From Actinomyces vulturis (GTDB lineage Bacteria; Actinomycetota; Actinomycetes; Actinomycetales; Actinomycetaceae), in assembly GCF_001687305.1 (NCBI RefSeq), contig NZ_LZRK01000004.1, positions 186,001 through 250,000 of the forward strand: a DNA stretch of 64,000 bases, given 5' to 3'. The notes under the pieces are model-generated. The model made no database searches, was not told where the DNA came from, and saw nothing but the letters and a program-made list of their open reading frames with translations. Made by a program: the position numbers and the translations under genes. Of this stretch, positions 17,664-26,633 are shown one piece after another. Positions within the stretch are counted from its first letter, which is position 1; every line of letters starts with the position of its first letter.

Positions 17664-18485
17664 CTAATTCACGCTGTGACCATCACGACGGCCACCAGCG
17701 TGGGCACTCGACGGTGCAGCCTTGAGTGCATCAGTAGCTCCGGGAAGGTTCAAGCCACCGTCACCGTGACGTTCGTGGAGCACCCCGAATGCTTGTTGCG
17801 CTGAATCATGCTCAGCGATCTTCTTCGACGATCCAGTACCCTTACCGATCACCTCACCATCAACGATGGCTGATGCGGTGAAAACTTTGCGGTGGTCGGG
17901 GCCGGAGAAGACCACCTCGTAGGTAGGAGCGCCGAGCCCATGAACCGCGCAAAGTTCTTGGAGACTGGTCTTCCAATCAAGGTCTGCCCCGCGCATTTGT
18001 GCTCGCTCAAGAAAGCCAGAGACTAATCGCAATACCACTTCCCGAGATTTTTCAATGCCGTGAGTCAAGTACATCGCACCGATAAGAGCCTCAAGTGTGT
18101 CAGACAAGATTGAGTCCTTATCCTGACCACCCGAGAGAGACTCCCCCACACCCAGTTTGATGAACTCTCCCAAGCCTAAAGTCCGCGCTACACTCGCAAG
18201 TGCAGGCTCAGAAACAGTAGCTGCACGCATACGTGCTAATTGGCCTTCAGGCAACTGAGGATGATTGCGGTAAAGATAATCAGTCACCACCACACCAAGA
18301 ACTGAATCGCCAAGAAATTCGAGACGTTCGTTCGTGGGAACGTTGCCGTTCTCATGAGCCCAGGAGCGATGAGTTAGTGCCAATTCAAGCAGTTCCGGCT
18401 CAATAGGAACGCCCCAGCGGTAAACCAGAACGTTCGTGTCCGTACGAAAGACGGGGACATGTTTTTTTCCACGACGACGAGGCAT
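17664..18485 (-). CDS. rnc: Ribonuclease III
   Basis: Double-strand RNA endonuclease for rRNA and mRNA processing, about 273 residues. The start ATG 18485 overlaps the stop of the upstream DUF177 gene (TGATG), with a G-rich site upstream. The signature NERLEFLGDSVLG (near 52-64) and the second acidic site DTLEALIGAMYL are intact. The double-strand RNA-binding domain follows (DWKTSLQEL ... GSSKKIAEHDSAQQAF). A Gly/Ala/Ser/His-rich tail of about 35 residues is extra. Last gene of the coaD to rnc group. Confidence 0.95.
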   Translation of the reverse strand: MPRRRGKKHVPVFRTDTNVLVYRWGVPIEPELLELALTHRSWAHENGNVPTNERLEFLGDSVLGVVVTDYLYRNHPQLPEGQLARMRAATVSEPALASVARTLGLGEFIKLGVGESLSGGQDKDSILSDTLEALIGAMYLTHGIEKSREVVLRLVSGFLERAQMRGADLDWKTSLQELCAVHGLGAPTYEVVFSGPDHRKVFTASAIVDGEVIGKGTGSSKKIAEHDSAQQAFGVLHERHGDGGLNLPGATDALKAAPSSAHAGGRRDGHSVN

Positions 18486-19078
18486 CACTTGCCCCCGTCT
18501 TGCCCGCTTCCAGCCTGCCCATCTGCGTCAGCCTGAGCCTGGTTGAGGAGCGTGCCGAGGCTTGCCCAACGAGGGTCAATAACCTCATGGACATGGTCGT
18601 CGGGAAGATCAGCAAAACGTTCACCGCATTCAGAGCACAAGCCCTCGCAGTTGTCATCGCATAAGGGTTTGAAGGGAAGGCGAAGAACGAGTGCGTCGCG
18701 AATAGCAGGTTCCAAATCGAGGCTATTTTCACCCACCTCGAACAGGTCACGTGCTTCATCATCCCCATCTTCTGCGTGCTTAATAGCGGCAGTGGGGAAA
18801 ACGTAGAGTTCGTTGAAAGAGACGGTCTGCGTCTGGTCTACGTCACCAAGGCAACGCACGCATTCGCCGTGCACATCAATGGTTGCACTTCCCGATGCGA
18901 GTACACCGTCTTCCACGCTGGTCAACGTTCCGTGAGCTTCGATTGGCGAGCCGGGGCGCGCACCGATGACTGCTGTTCCCATGTCATTAGGGGCAGGAGC
19001 AGTTACGTCAAATTCCTTCATGGAGCCCACCTGGCGGGGAAGGTCCACGATGCTGACATGGAAGTTATTCGTCGTCAT
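18485..19078 (-). CDS. YceD/DUF177 family protein
   Basis: Protein of about 197 residues from ATG 19078 (an in-frame GTG at 19099 would add seven). The YceD core includes CVRCLGDVDQ and a Cys cluster CDDNCEGLCSECGERF typical of Gram-positive members, likely a metal knuckle. In many bacteria the gene sits beside rpmF and functions around 23S rRNA; here rpmF is absent and rnc follows directly with overlapping codons. Biochemical role not established. Confidence 0.85.
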   Translation of the reverse strand: MTTNNFHVSIVDLPRQVGSMKEFDVTAPAPNDMGTAVIGARPGSPIEAHGTLTSVEDGVLASGSATIDVHGECVRCLGDVDQTQTVSFNELYVFPTAAIKHAEDGDDEARDLFEVGENSLDLEPAIRDALVLRLPFKPLCDDNCEGLCSECGERFADLPDDHVHEVIDPRWASLGTLLNQAQADADGQAGSGQDGGK

Positions 19079-19132
19079 AGTCTCTTCGTTACGAGTCACG
19101 GATTGAACACTGGCCGGTGGCCAGAGTGAACA

Positions 19133-19702
19133 TTACAGGTGCGCGCTGGAACGGGAAGGATCCACGGACCAGCCAGCGCGACGTCGTGAAGAAGCGGCTG
19201 GGGCTTCTTCGTCAATCGGTCCATTATCCACACTACCCAGGCGCTGCGCCAGAGCAGCACGTCCGGCAGCAACTTGGTCGGCGATGCGATCCACTTCTTC
19301 CTGAAGGCGCGCCAGGGAGTTATCAGAGTAGGAATCGGCGCCATGACGGAGACGATCAGCCTTTTCTTCAGCGGCTCGAATGATCTCATCAGCCTTCTGT
19401 GTTGCTCCACGCACAACGTTTTCTGAGGCAATAAGGCGTTCTGCTTCTTCCTGAGCACGCAGGATAAGGCGGTCGGCTTCTTCACGACCTTGGGAGAGTA
19501 CGTCATCTGCATCAGCCACGATGCCTTCTGCCTGGCGTACAGCCTGAGGTACGGAACGGCGGGCAGCGTCAATAAGGTCAAGTGCTTCATCACGGTTGAC
19601 GATTACTGAGGCGCTCATCGGCATGGTGCGGGCGTTGGCGATGAGTTCGTCGAGTTCATCGAGGATTCGCAGCAGATCGTCGCCAGCGTCGTAAAGTGCC
19701 AT
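19133..19702 (-). CDS. Coiled-coil (DivIVA-like) cell-division/cytoskeletal protein
   Basis: A 189-residue protein, mostly long helices rich in Glu, Ala, Arg and Gln (about 40-150), with heptad-like REEADRLILRAQEEAERLI and ATQKADEIIRAAEEKADRL, and a disordered C-terminal tail. It lacks the DivIVA N-terminal motif seen in the real divIVA of this window. Actinobacteria commonly have such a gene next to coaD; function is unknown, and annotations vary between ATP-synthase-b-like and DivIVA-like. Confidence 0.7.
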   Translation of the reverse strand: MALYDAGDDLLRILDELDELIANARTMPMSASVIVNRDEALDLIDAARRSVPQAVRQAEGIVADADDVLSQGREEADRLILRAQEEAERLIASENVVRGATQKADEIIRAAEEKADRLRHGADSYSDNSLARLQEEVDRIADQVAAGRAALAQRLGSVDNGPIDEEAPAASSRRRAGWSVDPSRSSAHL

Positions 19703-19746
19703 GGTGTGCTCCTGGGTGATGGGTAAAGGGACGGATAAATGACGGC

Positions 19747-20232
19747 TTAGGAGTTCTCACGTACTAAGAACTGGCTAATGAGCGCTAAAGCCGGTTGGGG
19801 AACGTAAGCATTCACCTCACCGCCCCAACTAAGAATCTCTCGGACAGCCGATGATGACACGTGGGTCAGTGAAGGACGCGAAGGCAGGAACATGGTGTCT
19901 ATGCCTGCCAGTTCTCGGTTTAGAGCCGCCATCGTGGATTCCGATTCGGCATCAATGCCGCCTCGAATTCCTTTGATAAGAACATTCGCTCCACGGTGCA
20001 CTGACCATGGAGCAATGAGTCCATCGACGACCTCAATGCGGACGTTATTAAGGTCTGCGGTACACGCACGAAGCATCTGTTCGCGCTGTTCGAGAGTAAA
20101 CAGATGCCGGCCTGCTTTGTCGGGATTGTGAGCGATGACGACGATGAGTTCATCAACCACACTGCTGGCACGTTCAATCACATCCATGTGCCCCATGGTG
20201 ATGGGGTCAAAGGATCCAGGGTAAACGGCCAT
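19747..20232 (-). CDS. coaD: Phosphopantetheine adenylyltransferase
   Basis: Penultimate step of coenzyme A synthesis: 4'-phosphopantetheine plus ATP to dephospho-CoA. The nucleotidyltransferase motif GSFDPITMGHMDVI is at the N-terminus. IKGIRGGIDAESE and the C-terminal SSSAVREI match the family. I use ATG 20232, giving 161 residues, the usual length; ATG 20238 or upstream GTGs are possible because no clear ribosome site is visible. Divergent from rsmD, as in many actinobacteria. Confidence 0.95.
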   Translation of the reverse strand: MAVYPGSFDPITMGHMDVIERASSVVDELIVVIAHNPDKAGRHLFTLEQREQMLRACTADLNNVRIEVVDGLIAPWSVHRGANVLIKGIRGGIDAESESTMAALNRELAGIDTMFLPSRPSLTHVSSSAVREILSWGGEVNAYVPQPALALISQFLVRENS

Positions 20233-20348
20233 GCTCATAAGGGTCACGCTACCGCGAGCGCAGGCAGGGTTTGTGGACACGCGCCGGATAAGTGGCAGGA
20301 CAGATGCAAAGGTCTAGGTAGTGTAAGCGTGAGGGTTAAAGTGGTGTC

Positions 20349-20915
20349 ATGACTCGAATCGTTGCTGGTAGTGCCGGAGGCTTGCGGCTTACTGTGCCTT
20401 CCCAAGGTACTCGTCCTACGTCAGAGCGTGTGCGTGAGGCTTTGTTCTCTCGTCTCGAGCATGATGAGGTTCTTGCTGGCGCTCGGGTTCTGGACCTTTT
20501 TGCTGGCTCAGGCGCCTTGGGCCTTGAGGCTGCTAGCCGTGGCGCTGGTGAAGTGACCTTGGTGGATTTGTCTCGTCAAGCCGTAGGCGTGATGGAAAGG
20601 AACATCGCCACGGTTTCGAAGGCATTACCTAAGGTTCGTATGCGCGCAGTGTGCGGGAATGTGGCAGTCTTCGTTTCTCAGGGGGCTACCCCAATGGACC
20701 TGGTTTTTCTTGACCCGCCCTATGACGTGACTAGCGATGAACTGGATTTAATTATTGCCACCGTGGCTGCTCAATGGTTGGCGCCCAATGGCACGATTAT
20801 TGTGGAACGTTCGAGTCGTTCTGCTCCCCCTGTGTGGCCGAAGATCCTTAAGGAGTTGAAGTCCAAAAAGTACGGAGAGACTGCCTTGTATCTCGCTTAT
20901 CTCCCCGTGGACTAA
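20349..20915 (+). CDS. rsmD: 16S rRNA (guanine-966-N2)-methyltransferase
   Basis: SAM-dependent methyltransferase of 188 residues. Motif I VLDLFAGSGALGLEAASRGA, catalytic FLDPPYD, and the N-terminal RIVAGSAGGLRL ... GTRPTSERVREALF signature identify RsmD. Divergent from coaD with 116 bp between them, convergent with recG. Confidence 0.95.
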   Translation: MTRIVAGSAGGLRLTVPSQGTRPTSERVREALFSRLEHDEVLAGARVLDLFAGSGALGLEAASRGAGEVTLVDLSRQAVGVMERNIATVSKALPKVRMRAVCGNVAVFVSQGATPMDLVFLDPPYDVTSDELDLIIATVAAQWLAPNGTIIVERSSRSAPPVWPKILKELKSKKYGETALYLAYLPVD

Positions 20916-21103
20916 ATTCGTTGCTCACGATTCCTCCTTCTAGGGATCCACGTCCTAATTCACGAGTTCGTCGCCACTAAGACATGCTTCCTTGACCTAT
21001 ATCCATCATCTCGACGCAAGGGAACACATCGGTCGGTCAGATACTCGCCTGTGTTCTATCGATGTTTATGACATCGACAGCGTTTCCATTAGCGCAATCG
21101 TTA

Positions 21104-23647
21104 TCAAGACTTATCAAGGAAAGCCTTATTGTCCTCATCAAGGCGAATGGCGATACGCATGGCCAGTTCTTTACGCTCACGTAGCGTCGGATCATCGTTA
21201 ACGATACGTGTGGCGAGTTCTCGAGCTTGCTCGATGACCTTAGAGTGACGAGTGACATTGAGAAGGCGAAGATGTTTTTTCCCACCTGACTGCGCACGCC
21301 CCAGCACGTCACCTTCGCGGCGCAAGGCCAAATCCTGTTCAGATAGGTCGAAGCCGTTAGGGTTTTGCTGAAACACCGTAAGACGCTCGTAGGTAGGAGT
21401 CTCTGGCATTGCGCTAGTGACAGCCATACATAGACCGCGTTTATCCCCACGGCCCACACGGCCCCGTAACTGGTGTAATTGGGATAGGCCGAATCGTTCG
21501 GCTCCCATGATGATCATCATTGTGGCGTCAGGAACGTCAATGCCTACTTCGATAACGGTGGTGGCCACCATGATGGGCGCTTGACCGCTGGCAAAGCGTT
21601 CCATTGCAGCGGCTTTATCCTCACTAGGCATGGGGCCGGTCATCACAACGTGGTCGTAGCGTTTCAAGGGGATAATGGACGGCAGTAATGTGCAAACGTC
21701 CTTAACGCTCATAGGCATCGGCGGACCAGGAGGTTGCTGCGGCGTGTGCTCGCCAAATCCGGGAAGTACAGACAGCAGGTCACGTTCGAATGCTAGGTCG
21801 TCACTCAGTACCGGGATGTCGTCATTCGACGCCGCTTTGTTCCCTCCGTTTCCTTCCTGACCTGTATCTGTTGCCGGGTAAATGGCTGGGCACACAATAA
21901 AGACTCTGCCTCCGTCAGCAATTTCCTGTGCAGCCCTCTCCCACATGCGGGTCACCCAGCGTTCATTGCCCCACGGGACGAGGAATGTATCGAAACCAGC
22001 ACGCGAAGCTGGGCAGGAAGAAATAACGGAAATATCCAGGTCTCCCACGACGGTCATTGCGACAGTTCGTGGGATCGGTGTTGCGGTCATGGTGAGCATG
22101 TGAGGAATGCGTGGGAGGGGCAGGCGAGTATTCCCCCCGTTAAGACGCCCCTGCACACCGCTGCGGGTATCACAATTTGATACCGCGCTAGGAGTATCAG
22201 ATACGGTGGCCTCGCTATCCGCGAGCGCACCACATGTGTCCTTAGCAAAGTACGCGGCCCCCTCGATGGATTCAGTGGCGCGTTGCCGTAGTGCATCGCG
22301 TTGAGCCACACCGAAACGATGCTGCTCATCAACCACGACAAGTGCCAGACCAGGAATCTGGACCGTGTCGCTAAACAGTGCGTGTGTCCCCACCACGATG
22401 CACGGATACCCAGATGCCAATCCGGCCAATACTTCACGCTTAGCTTTCGCGGGCATGGATGCGGCTAAAACATGAACGGGAAGTTCATGAGTCAAAGTTC
22501 CTAATTGGGTGCGAATCGTCTGAGCGTGTTGAAAGGCAAGAACTTCTGTGGGAGCAACGAAAGCCGCCTGTCCATCACAATCCACGGCACGCAACATTGC
22601 TCGCAGAGCCACGAGAGTTTTGCCGCTCCCCACGTCACCTTGGACCAGTCGGGACATGGGGATGGGTTGGGCCATATCGGCGTCGATCTCCTGACCCACG
22701 GTAATTTGGTCATGGGTGAGTTCAAAAGGCAAGGAGGCATCGAAGCGCTCGCGGAAGTTAGTGGTACGAGTTTGTTCTGTGCACAGCCAGGCAATGTGTT
22801 CGGTACGGCGATCGTGCCGACGTTGAGCCAAAATCACCTGAACGGTGAGAGCCTCATCGAAACGTAGACGTTCCAAAGCAGCCTGGTAATGCGAGTCCAC
22901 CACGGGTCGGTGGAGCCACTGGTAGGCCTGATAGAGAGTGATAAGCCCGTACTGTTCAAGTTCTTCTCCGTTCAATGGCTCAGGGATGTCACTCTCATCA
23001 AGTTGGTCGAGCACTGTGGCAATGGCTTTACTAATACGCCAGGTGGGTAACGTGGCGCTGGCACGGTAGACGGGAATAGGCCGTGCAATGAAGGCGTCGC
23101 GCTCCTCATCGCTCATTTCTGCCAATACGTGATATTTGGGGTTCTTGAGTTGGCGTTTGCCACGGAACTCATCAACGGTTCCACTCATAATGACGGTACT
23201 GCCCGGTGTGAGAGTGTTGCCAAGGCCTTTCATATAACCGCGAGTACCAAAGAACACCGTTTCCATCAATGAGTGTCCGTCACTGATAGTCACCACGGCA
23301 CGGGCTTGGACACGTCCAGAAAAAACTTGGTGAACAGTAATGTCCTCAATCGTGGCATGAATGGTCGCTGTTTCTCCCAGGCTGAGTCGATCAAGTTGTG
23401 TGAGTTCACCCCAGGTATCCCAGCGTCGCGGGATGTTGTTAAGGAGGTCGCTGACTGTGCCCATCCCCAGAGCCTCCAGGGCCTGCGCGGTTTTGGGCCC
23501 TAGGACTTTCTCGAGGGGTTTTTCAATGAAGGGTACAGCCCCAGGCATGGCTGTTAGTCCCCGCTTTACTGGAGGCTTACCTAAACGCCGAGATGAAGAA
23601 GGCTTGGCTGGTGCTGGGGTGTGCGGTGCGGTCTTATGATCTGCCAC
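21104..23647 (-). CDS. recG: ATP-dependent DNA helicase RecG
   Basis: Branch-migrating helicase that remodels stalled forks, 847 residues. It starts at GTG 23647 with AAGGA upstream. An N-terminal wedge/OB domain is followed by motif I GDVGSGKTLVALRAM, motif II VVVDEQHRFG, motif III MTATPIPRT and motif VI QLRGRVGRG. An insertion of about 60 residues between DEQH and TATP (Ser/Thr/Asp/Gly-rich, near 465-520) and a Gly/Pro-rich insertion near 640 lengthen it. It follows the DAK2/DegV gene after 11 bp. Confidence 0.95.
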   Translation of the reverse strand: MADHKTAPHTPAPAKPSSSRRLGKPPVKRGLTAMPGAVPFIEKPLEKVLGPKTAQALEALGMGTVSDLLNNIPRRWDTWGELTQLDRLSLGETATIHATIEDITVHQVFSGRVQARAVVTISDGHSLMETVFFGTRGYMKGLGNTLTPGSTVIMSGTVDEFRGKRQLKNPKYHVLAEMSDEERDAFIARPIPVYRASATLPTWRISKAIATVLDQLDESDIPEPLNGEELEQYGLITLYQAYQWLHRPVVDSHYQAALERLRFDEALTVQVILAQRRHDRRTEHIAWLCTEQTRTTNFRERFDASLPFELTHDQITVGQEIDADMAQPIPMSRLVQGDVGSGKTLVALRAMLRAVDCDGQAAFVAPTEVLAFQHAQTIRTQLGTLTHELPVHVLAASMPAKAKREVLAGLASGYPCIVVGTHALFSDTVQIPGLALVVVDEQHRFGVAQRDALRQRATESIEGAAYFAKDTCGALADSEATVSDTPSAVSNCDTRSGVQGRLNGGNTRLPLPRIPHMLTMTATPIPRTVAMTVVGDLDISVISSCPASRAGFDTFLVPWGNERWVTRMWERAAQEIADGGRVFIVCPAIYPATDTGQEGNGGNKAASNDDIPVLSDDLAFERDLLSVLPGFGEHTPQQPPGPPMPMSVKDVCTLLPSIIPLKRYDHVVMTGPMPSEDKAAAMERFASGQAPIMVATTVIEVGIDVPDATMMIIMGAERFGLSQLHQLRGRVGRGDKRGLCMAVTSAMPETPTYERLTVFQQNPNGFDLSEQDLALRREGDVLGRAQSGGKKHLRLLNVTRHSKVIEQARELATRIVNDDPTLRERKELAMRIAIRLDEDNKAFLDKS

Positions 23648-23658
23648 GACACGGTTCC

Positions 23659-25425
23659 TTATTCCAGGGAACAGAGCACATCTGGAGTGGGCTGAGCACT
23701 CTTAAGGATGGTGACTTCAATATCGAGATCACCGCAGGCGATAGCATCATCGATATACCAAGGTAGGTCACTGGGGGCGTGAGCGCCAAGCATGACGGTA
23801 AGGAGTTCATCGTCGCGTCCCACGGCGTCAATAATGCGCGCGGCAACGTCAGCGGGTTCCTGATCGCGTGCATCCAGCGTGTAGGTGCGGATACCTGCGA
23901 CGGCATGACGAACAGCTAAGGTAGCCGCCTGGACAATGGCTGCGGGTTCAGATGAATGGCGGTAACGCTGATTAATAAGCACATCACTAGCCACAGCAAC
24001 CGATCCCGCCATAACCATCGCTTCATCGGTGGTGTCCGCGACGATCACGTCATTGGGCCAGGTCAGTGAGGGTTCAGTATCTGCACCGGAACTAGCTGCT
24101 CGTGAACGTGCCATAAGCGAGCGGGATGCTGCGTGAGCATCCACGGCGCTCTTATCATCACAGGCCAGCACAATAACGGCAGGGGCTCCGGCGTCAATGA
24201 CGGCGCGAACGATGCCGTCTCGATCGGGGCAGTAAGACACCACTGCCCCGGTGCGAGCAAGTTGTTCGATAAGTCCAGGTGCGCGGGTGCAGGCCACCAC
24301 GGCGCAGGGGCGTTGCTGACGAGTCTCAGCAGCATTGTCTGTCTCTTCGTTGTGCTGCTGTGAGCGGTTGCGGGCGAAACGTGCTGCCTCTAAGCGGAGC
24401 ACTTGCGCTCCCCCAGCGCTTGAGGACTGACCGGGGAGAGGAGGTTCTGCGGTGGCGGCGCGAATGGAACTGGGGTGGAGATGGTGAATACACACGCCTC
24501 GTGCTTTGCCTTGAACCGGCAGAGCAGAGCGAGGACTATCAGTGTGGACATGAACCTGATACAGGCCAATTCCTAACACGTCCGCGGTTCCCACTACGCC
24601 AACGCTGTGCCCCACGCGATCTAGTCGTTCGCGTAGTGCAGCAGCCTGAGCAGTTGTTCCTTCAAAGAGGTACATCACCTCAAACTCGCCTTTGCCATGG
24701 GACAAGTCATGGCCTGGCACACCTTGGGCGTGAACGGAACCAGTAGCAGTTAAATCGTTAAGCATGGACAAAGCCACTTCTGCATATTGACTCTCAGGTC
24801 CACTAATCACATCCGCCAAGGCGGTGAGCATCAGCATAAAGGCGGCAGCACCCGCATCCACTGGCCCGTGACCGTGCCCGGAAGTCTCCACCACGCCTTC
24901 TTGACAGGCAAAGACGGCGGCGGTGATAACAGCTTCAAGTGTGGCTGGTGTCTGTGCGCTGGAAGCAGCCATCGTCTCCTCGGCGGCACACGCAGCATCA
25001 TCTGCCACCGTCAGCAAAGTGGCCTCCACCGGGTGAGAGATGGCCTCCCTGCTGGAACGAGCCATAGCGCGTAGCGCACGAGTCAATTCCACCGGCCGTA
25101 TTTTTTCTGACGACGCCGAACAGCCTACCTGGTCTGCAAAAGCCGCCAACGCTTGGCTGATCAGAAGACCAGAATTACCGCGTGCTGCGGTGACCGCAGC
25201 AGTAGAGGCCAATTGAGCGACACTGAGCAAGTCGGCGTCAAGCAAAGATTCAATGGCTCTATCGGCAGCTGACAAGGTCAGCAGAACATTAGTGCCCGTG
25301 TCGGAATCAGGGATAGGAAAGACGTTCAGTGCGTTGACTACTGTCCGGCTGCGTTGGGCAATAAGGTGGGCTTGGTGAAGCCACTGCCTCATGGCGGGGG
25401 CGTCGATGACGGACAGTGCAGGCAC
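23659..25425 (-). CDS. DAK2 (DhaL)-DegV-like fusion, FakA-type fatty acid kinase family
   Basis: A 588-residue protein. The N-terminal DhaL nucleotide-binding domain has the metal/phosphate motif NVFPIPDSDTGTN (near 35-47) and ARGNSGLLISQAL. The middle and C-terminal parts resemble the YloV/FakA type, in which the kinase phosphorylates fatty acids held by a separate DegV protein. A low-complexity Gln/Asn/Glu stretch is near 355-375. GTG 25425 has AAGGAG five bases upstream. The rpmB / DAK2 / recG neighbourhood is conserved in actinobacteria. No separate DegV (FakB) gene is in the window. Confidence 0.85.
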   Translation of the reverse strand: MPALSVIDAPAMRQWLHQAHLIAQRSRTVVNALNVFPIPDSDTGTNVLLTLSAADRAIESLLDADLLSVAQLASTAAVTAARGNSGLLISQALAAFADQVGCSASSEKIRPVELTRALRAMARSSREAISHPVEATLLTVADDAACAAEETMAASSAQTPATLEAVITAAVFACQEGVVETSGHGHGPVDAGAAAFMLMLTALADVISGPESQYAEVALSMLNDLTATGSVHAQGVPGHDLSHGKGEFEVMYLFEGTTAQAAALRERLDRVGHSVGVVGTADVLGIGLYQVHVHTDSPRSALPVQGKARGVCIHHLHPSSIRAATAEPPLPGQSSSAGGAQVLRLEAARFARNRSQQHNEETDNAAETRQQRPCAVVACTRAPGLIEQLARTGAVVSYCPDRDGIVRAVIDAGAPAVIVLACDDKSAVDAHAASRSLMARSRAASSGADTEPSLTWPNDVIVADTTDEAMVMAGSVAVASDVLINQRYRHSSEPAAIVQAATLAVRHAVAGIRTYTLDARDQEPADVAARIIDAVGRDDELLTVMLGAHAPSDLPWYIDDAIACGDLDIEVTILKSAQPTPDVLCSLE

Positions 25426-25533
25426 GGCGTCTCCTTGCGTGGGAGGGGAAGTGCTGCCATGATAAGCAGCGTTCTCATAGGTTTTACCCTACTCTGAGCC
25501 CCTAAGTGTGTGACACTCCACGTACGAAGAGTT

Positions 25534-25562
25534 TTGTAGTGGCGCTCAATGATGGGTATCCT
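25534..25562 (+). promoter_or_regulatory. Predicted rpmB promoter
   Basis: TTGTAG (25534-25539), a 17-bp spacer and TATCCT (25557-25562), about 100 bp upstream of the rpmB start. The region is divergent from the DAK2/DegV gene. Confidence 0.5.
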
Positions 25563-25662
25563 GTTCGAGTTGCCTGGGCTTATGAGTCTAGGCGGTAAGA
25601 CCTTAGCGTCACCTACTAACACGGTGGGTGCCGCATCATCCCAGAAGATCAGGAGTGTGACC

Positions 25663-25854
25663 GTGGCTGCTGTTTGCGACGTTTGCGGCAAGGGCCCCAT
25701 CTTCGGCAAGAGCGTCTCGCACTCCCACGTGCGGACCAACCGCCGATGGAACCCCAACATCCAGCGCGTGCGTGCCCTCGTGGGAGGCGCCCCTAAGCGT
25801 CTGAACGTGTGCACGTCTTGCCTCAAGGCTGGCAAGGTAACCCGCAACATCTGA
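25663..25854 (+). CDS. rpmB: 50S ribosomal protein L28 (zinc-binding C+ form)
   Basis: Ribosomal protein of 63 residues. I chose GTG 25663 because AGGAG lies seven bases upstream and the product then begins AAVCDVCGKGP, the standard L28 N-terminus. Two CxxC pairs (CDVC and CTSC) mark the zinc-ribbon form, which some actinobacteria replace with a Cys-free paralogue under zinc starvation. A hairpin terminator follows. Confidence 0.95.
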   Translation: MAAVCDVCGKGPIFGKSVSHSHVRTNRRWNPNIQRVRALVGGAPKRLNVCTSCLKAGKVTRNI

Positions 25855-25880
25855 GCGTTTAACGTTACAGACATTCATCC

Positions 25881-25912
25881 AAGCCGTCTTTCACCATAGT
25901 GAAAGGCGGCTT
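25881..25912 (+). terminator. Terminator after rpmB
   Basis: A 14-bp stem (AAGCCGTCTTTCAC with GTGAAAGGCGGCTT, one G-U pair) around a CATA loop, 27 bp after the rpmB stop, followed by GTGTGTTG. Stable stem, poor U-tract. Confidence 0.75.
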
Positions 25913-25986
25913 GTGTGTTGCTATGGGGAGACCTCCCCATTATTCTCACTGGATTTTCCCAGGATTTTCATGGCATCGTTAATGAC

Positions 25987-26565
25987 ATGAAGAAAACACA
26001 CGCTCTCATTGTTGCATCCGCCCTCATCGCTTCCATGGGTTTGGCCGCCTGTGAAGCAGATGACTCCAGCACTGCTCAAGCTCCTGATGCTGTAGCAACT
26101 CAGTCCGCCGATGAGGCAACCACTGACGATGCAGCAACCCAGGCTCCAAAGGAGAAAGACACCTCCAATTCAGGAGACATGAACCTCCGCACCGTGGCCA
26201 TCGACGAAACGGTTCCTGGTGACTGCCTCCTTTCCTACGAGAGTGCCAAAATCGACTACGGCAATGTTGATCTAGTCGACTGCTCTTACCCCCACGATGC
26301 AGAAATCATCACTACCAGCCACGGAAATCTCCGAGACTCTAACGGGAAGAACATCACCACAGCTACTCCTGATATGGACCTTCCCAGTCTCGCTGCAGAT
26401 TACAACTGTGACGAGTTGATGACTCCGCTTATCAAGGACAAGTACCTTTCTGAGGTATCTGTCGCTGCAGTTGCCCCCACCGTGGAAACCTGGAACAACG
26501 GTACCCAGTTCTGGACCTGCATCGCAGTGACTGACACTCTCGTTGAAGAATCCGTCCAGAAGTAA
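25987..26565 (+). CDS. Lipoprotein with septum-formation-like domain
   Basis: A 192-residue secreted lipoprotein. ATG 25987 gives a clean signal peptide (KKTHALIVASALIASMGLAAC) with lipobox LAAC; the ribosome site is weak. A Thr/Asp/Ala-rich disordered linker (about 25-65) precedes a domain with PGDCLLSY and VDCSYPHDAEII, resembling the Cys-paired septum_form domain of actinobacterial envelope proteins. Four Cys in the mature domain probably form disulfides. A strong terminator lies about 100 bp downstream, inside the end of convergent thiL. Function unknown. Confidence 0.75.
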   Translation: MKKTHALIVASALIASMGLAACEADDSSTAQAPDAVATQSADEATTDDAATQAPKEKDTSNSGDMNLRTVAIDETVPGDCLLSYESAKIDYGNVDLVDCSYPHDAEIITTSHGNLRDSNGKNITTATPDMDLPSLAADYNCDELMTPLIKDKYLSEVSVAAVAPTVETWNNGTQFWTCIAVTDTLVEESVQK

Positions 26566-26633
26566 GGCCCCCATCTGACTTCTCACCGCCAATACTCACG
26601 GCCACGGCTCAGCGATAACCTCTCGGGGCCCGG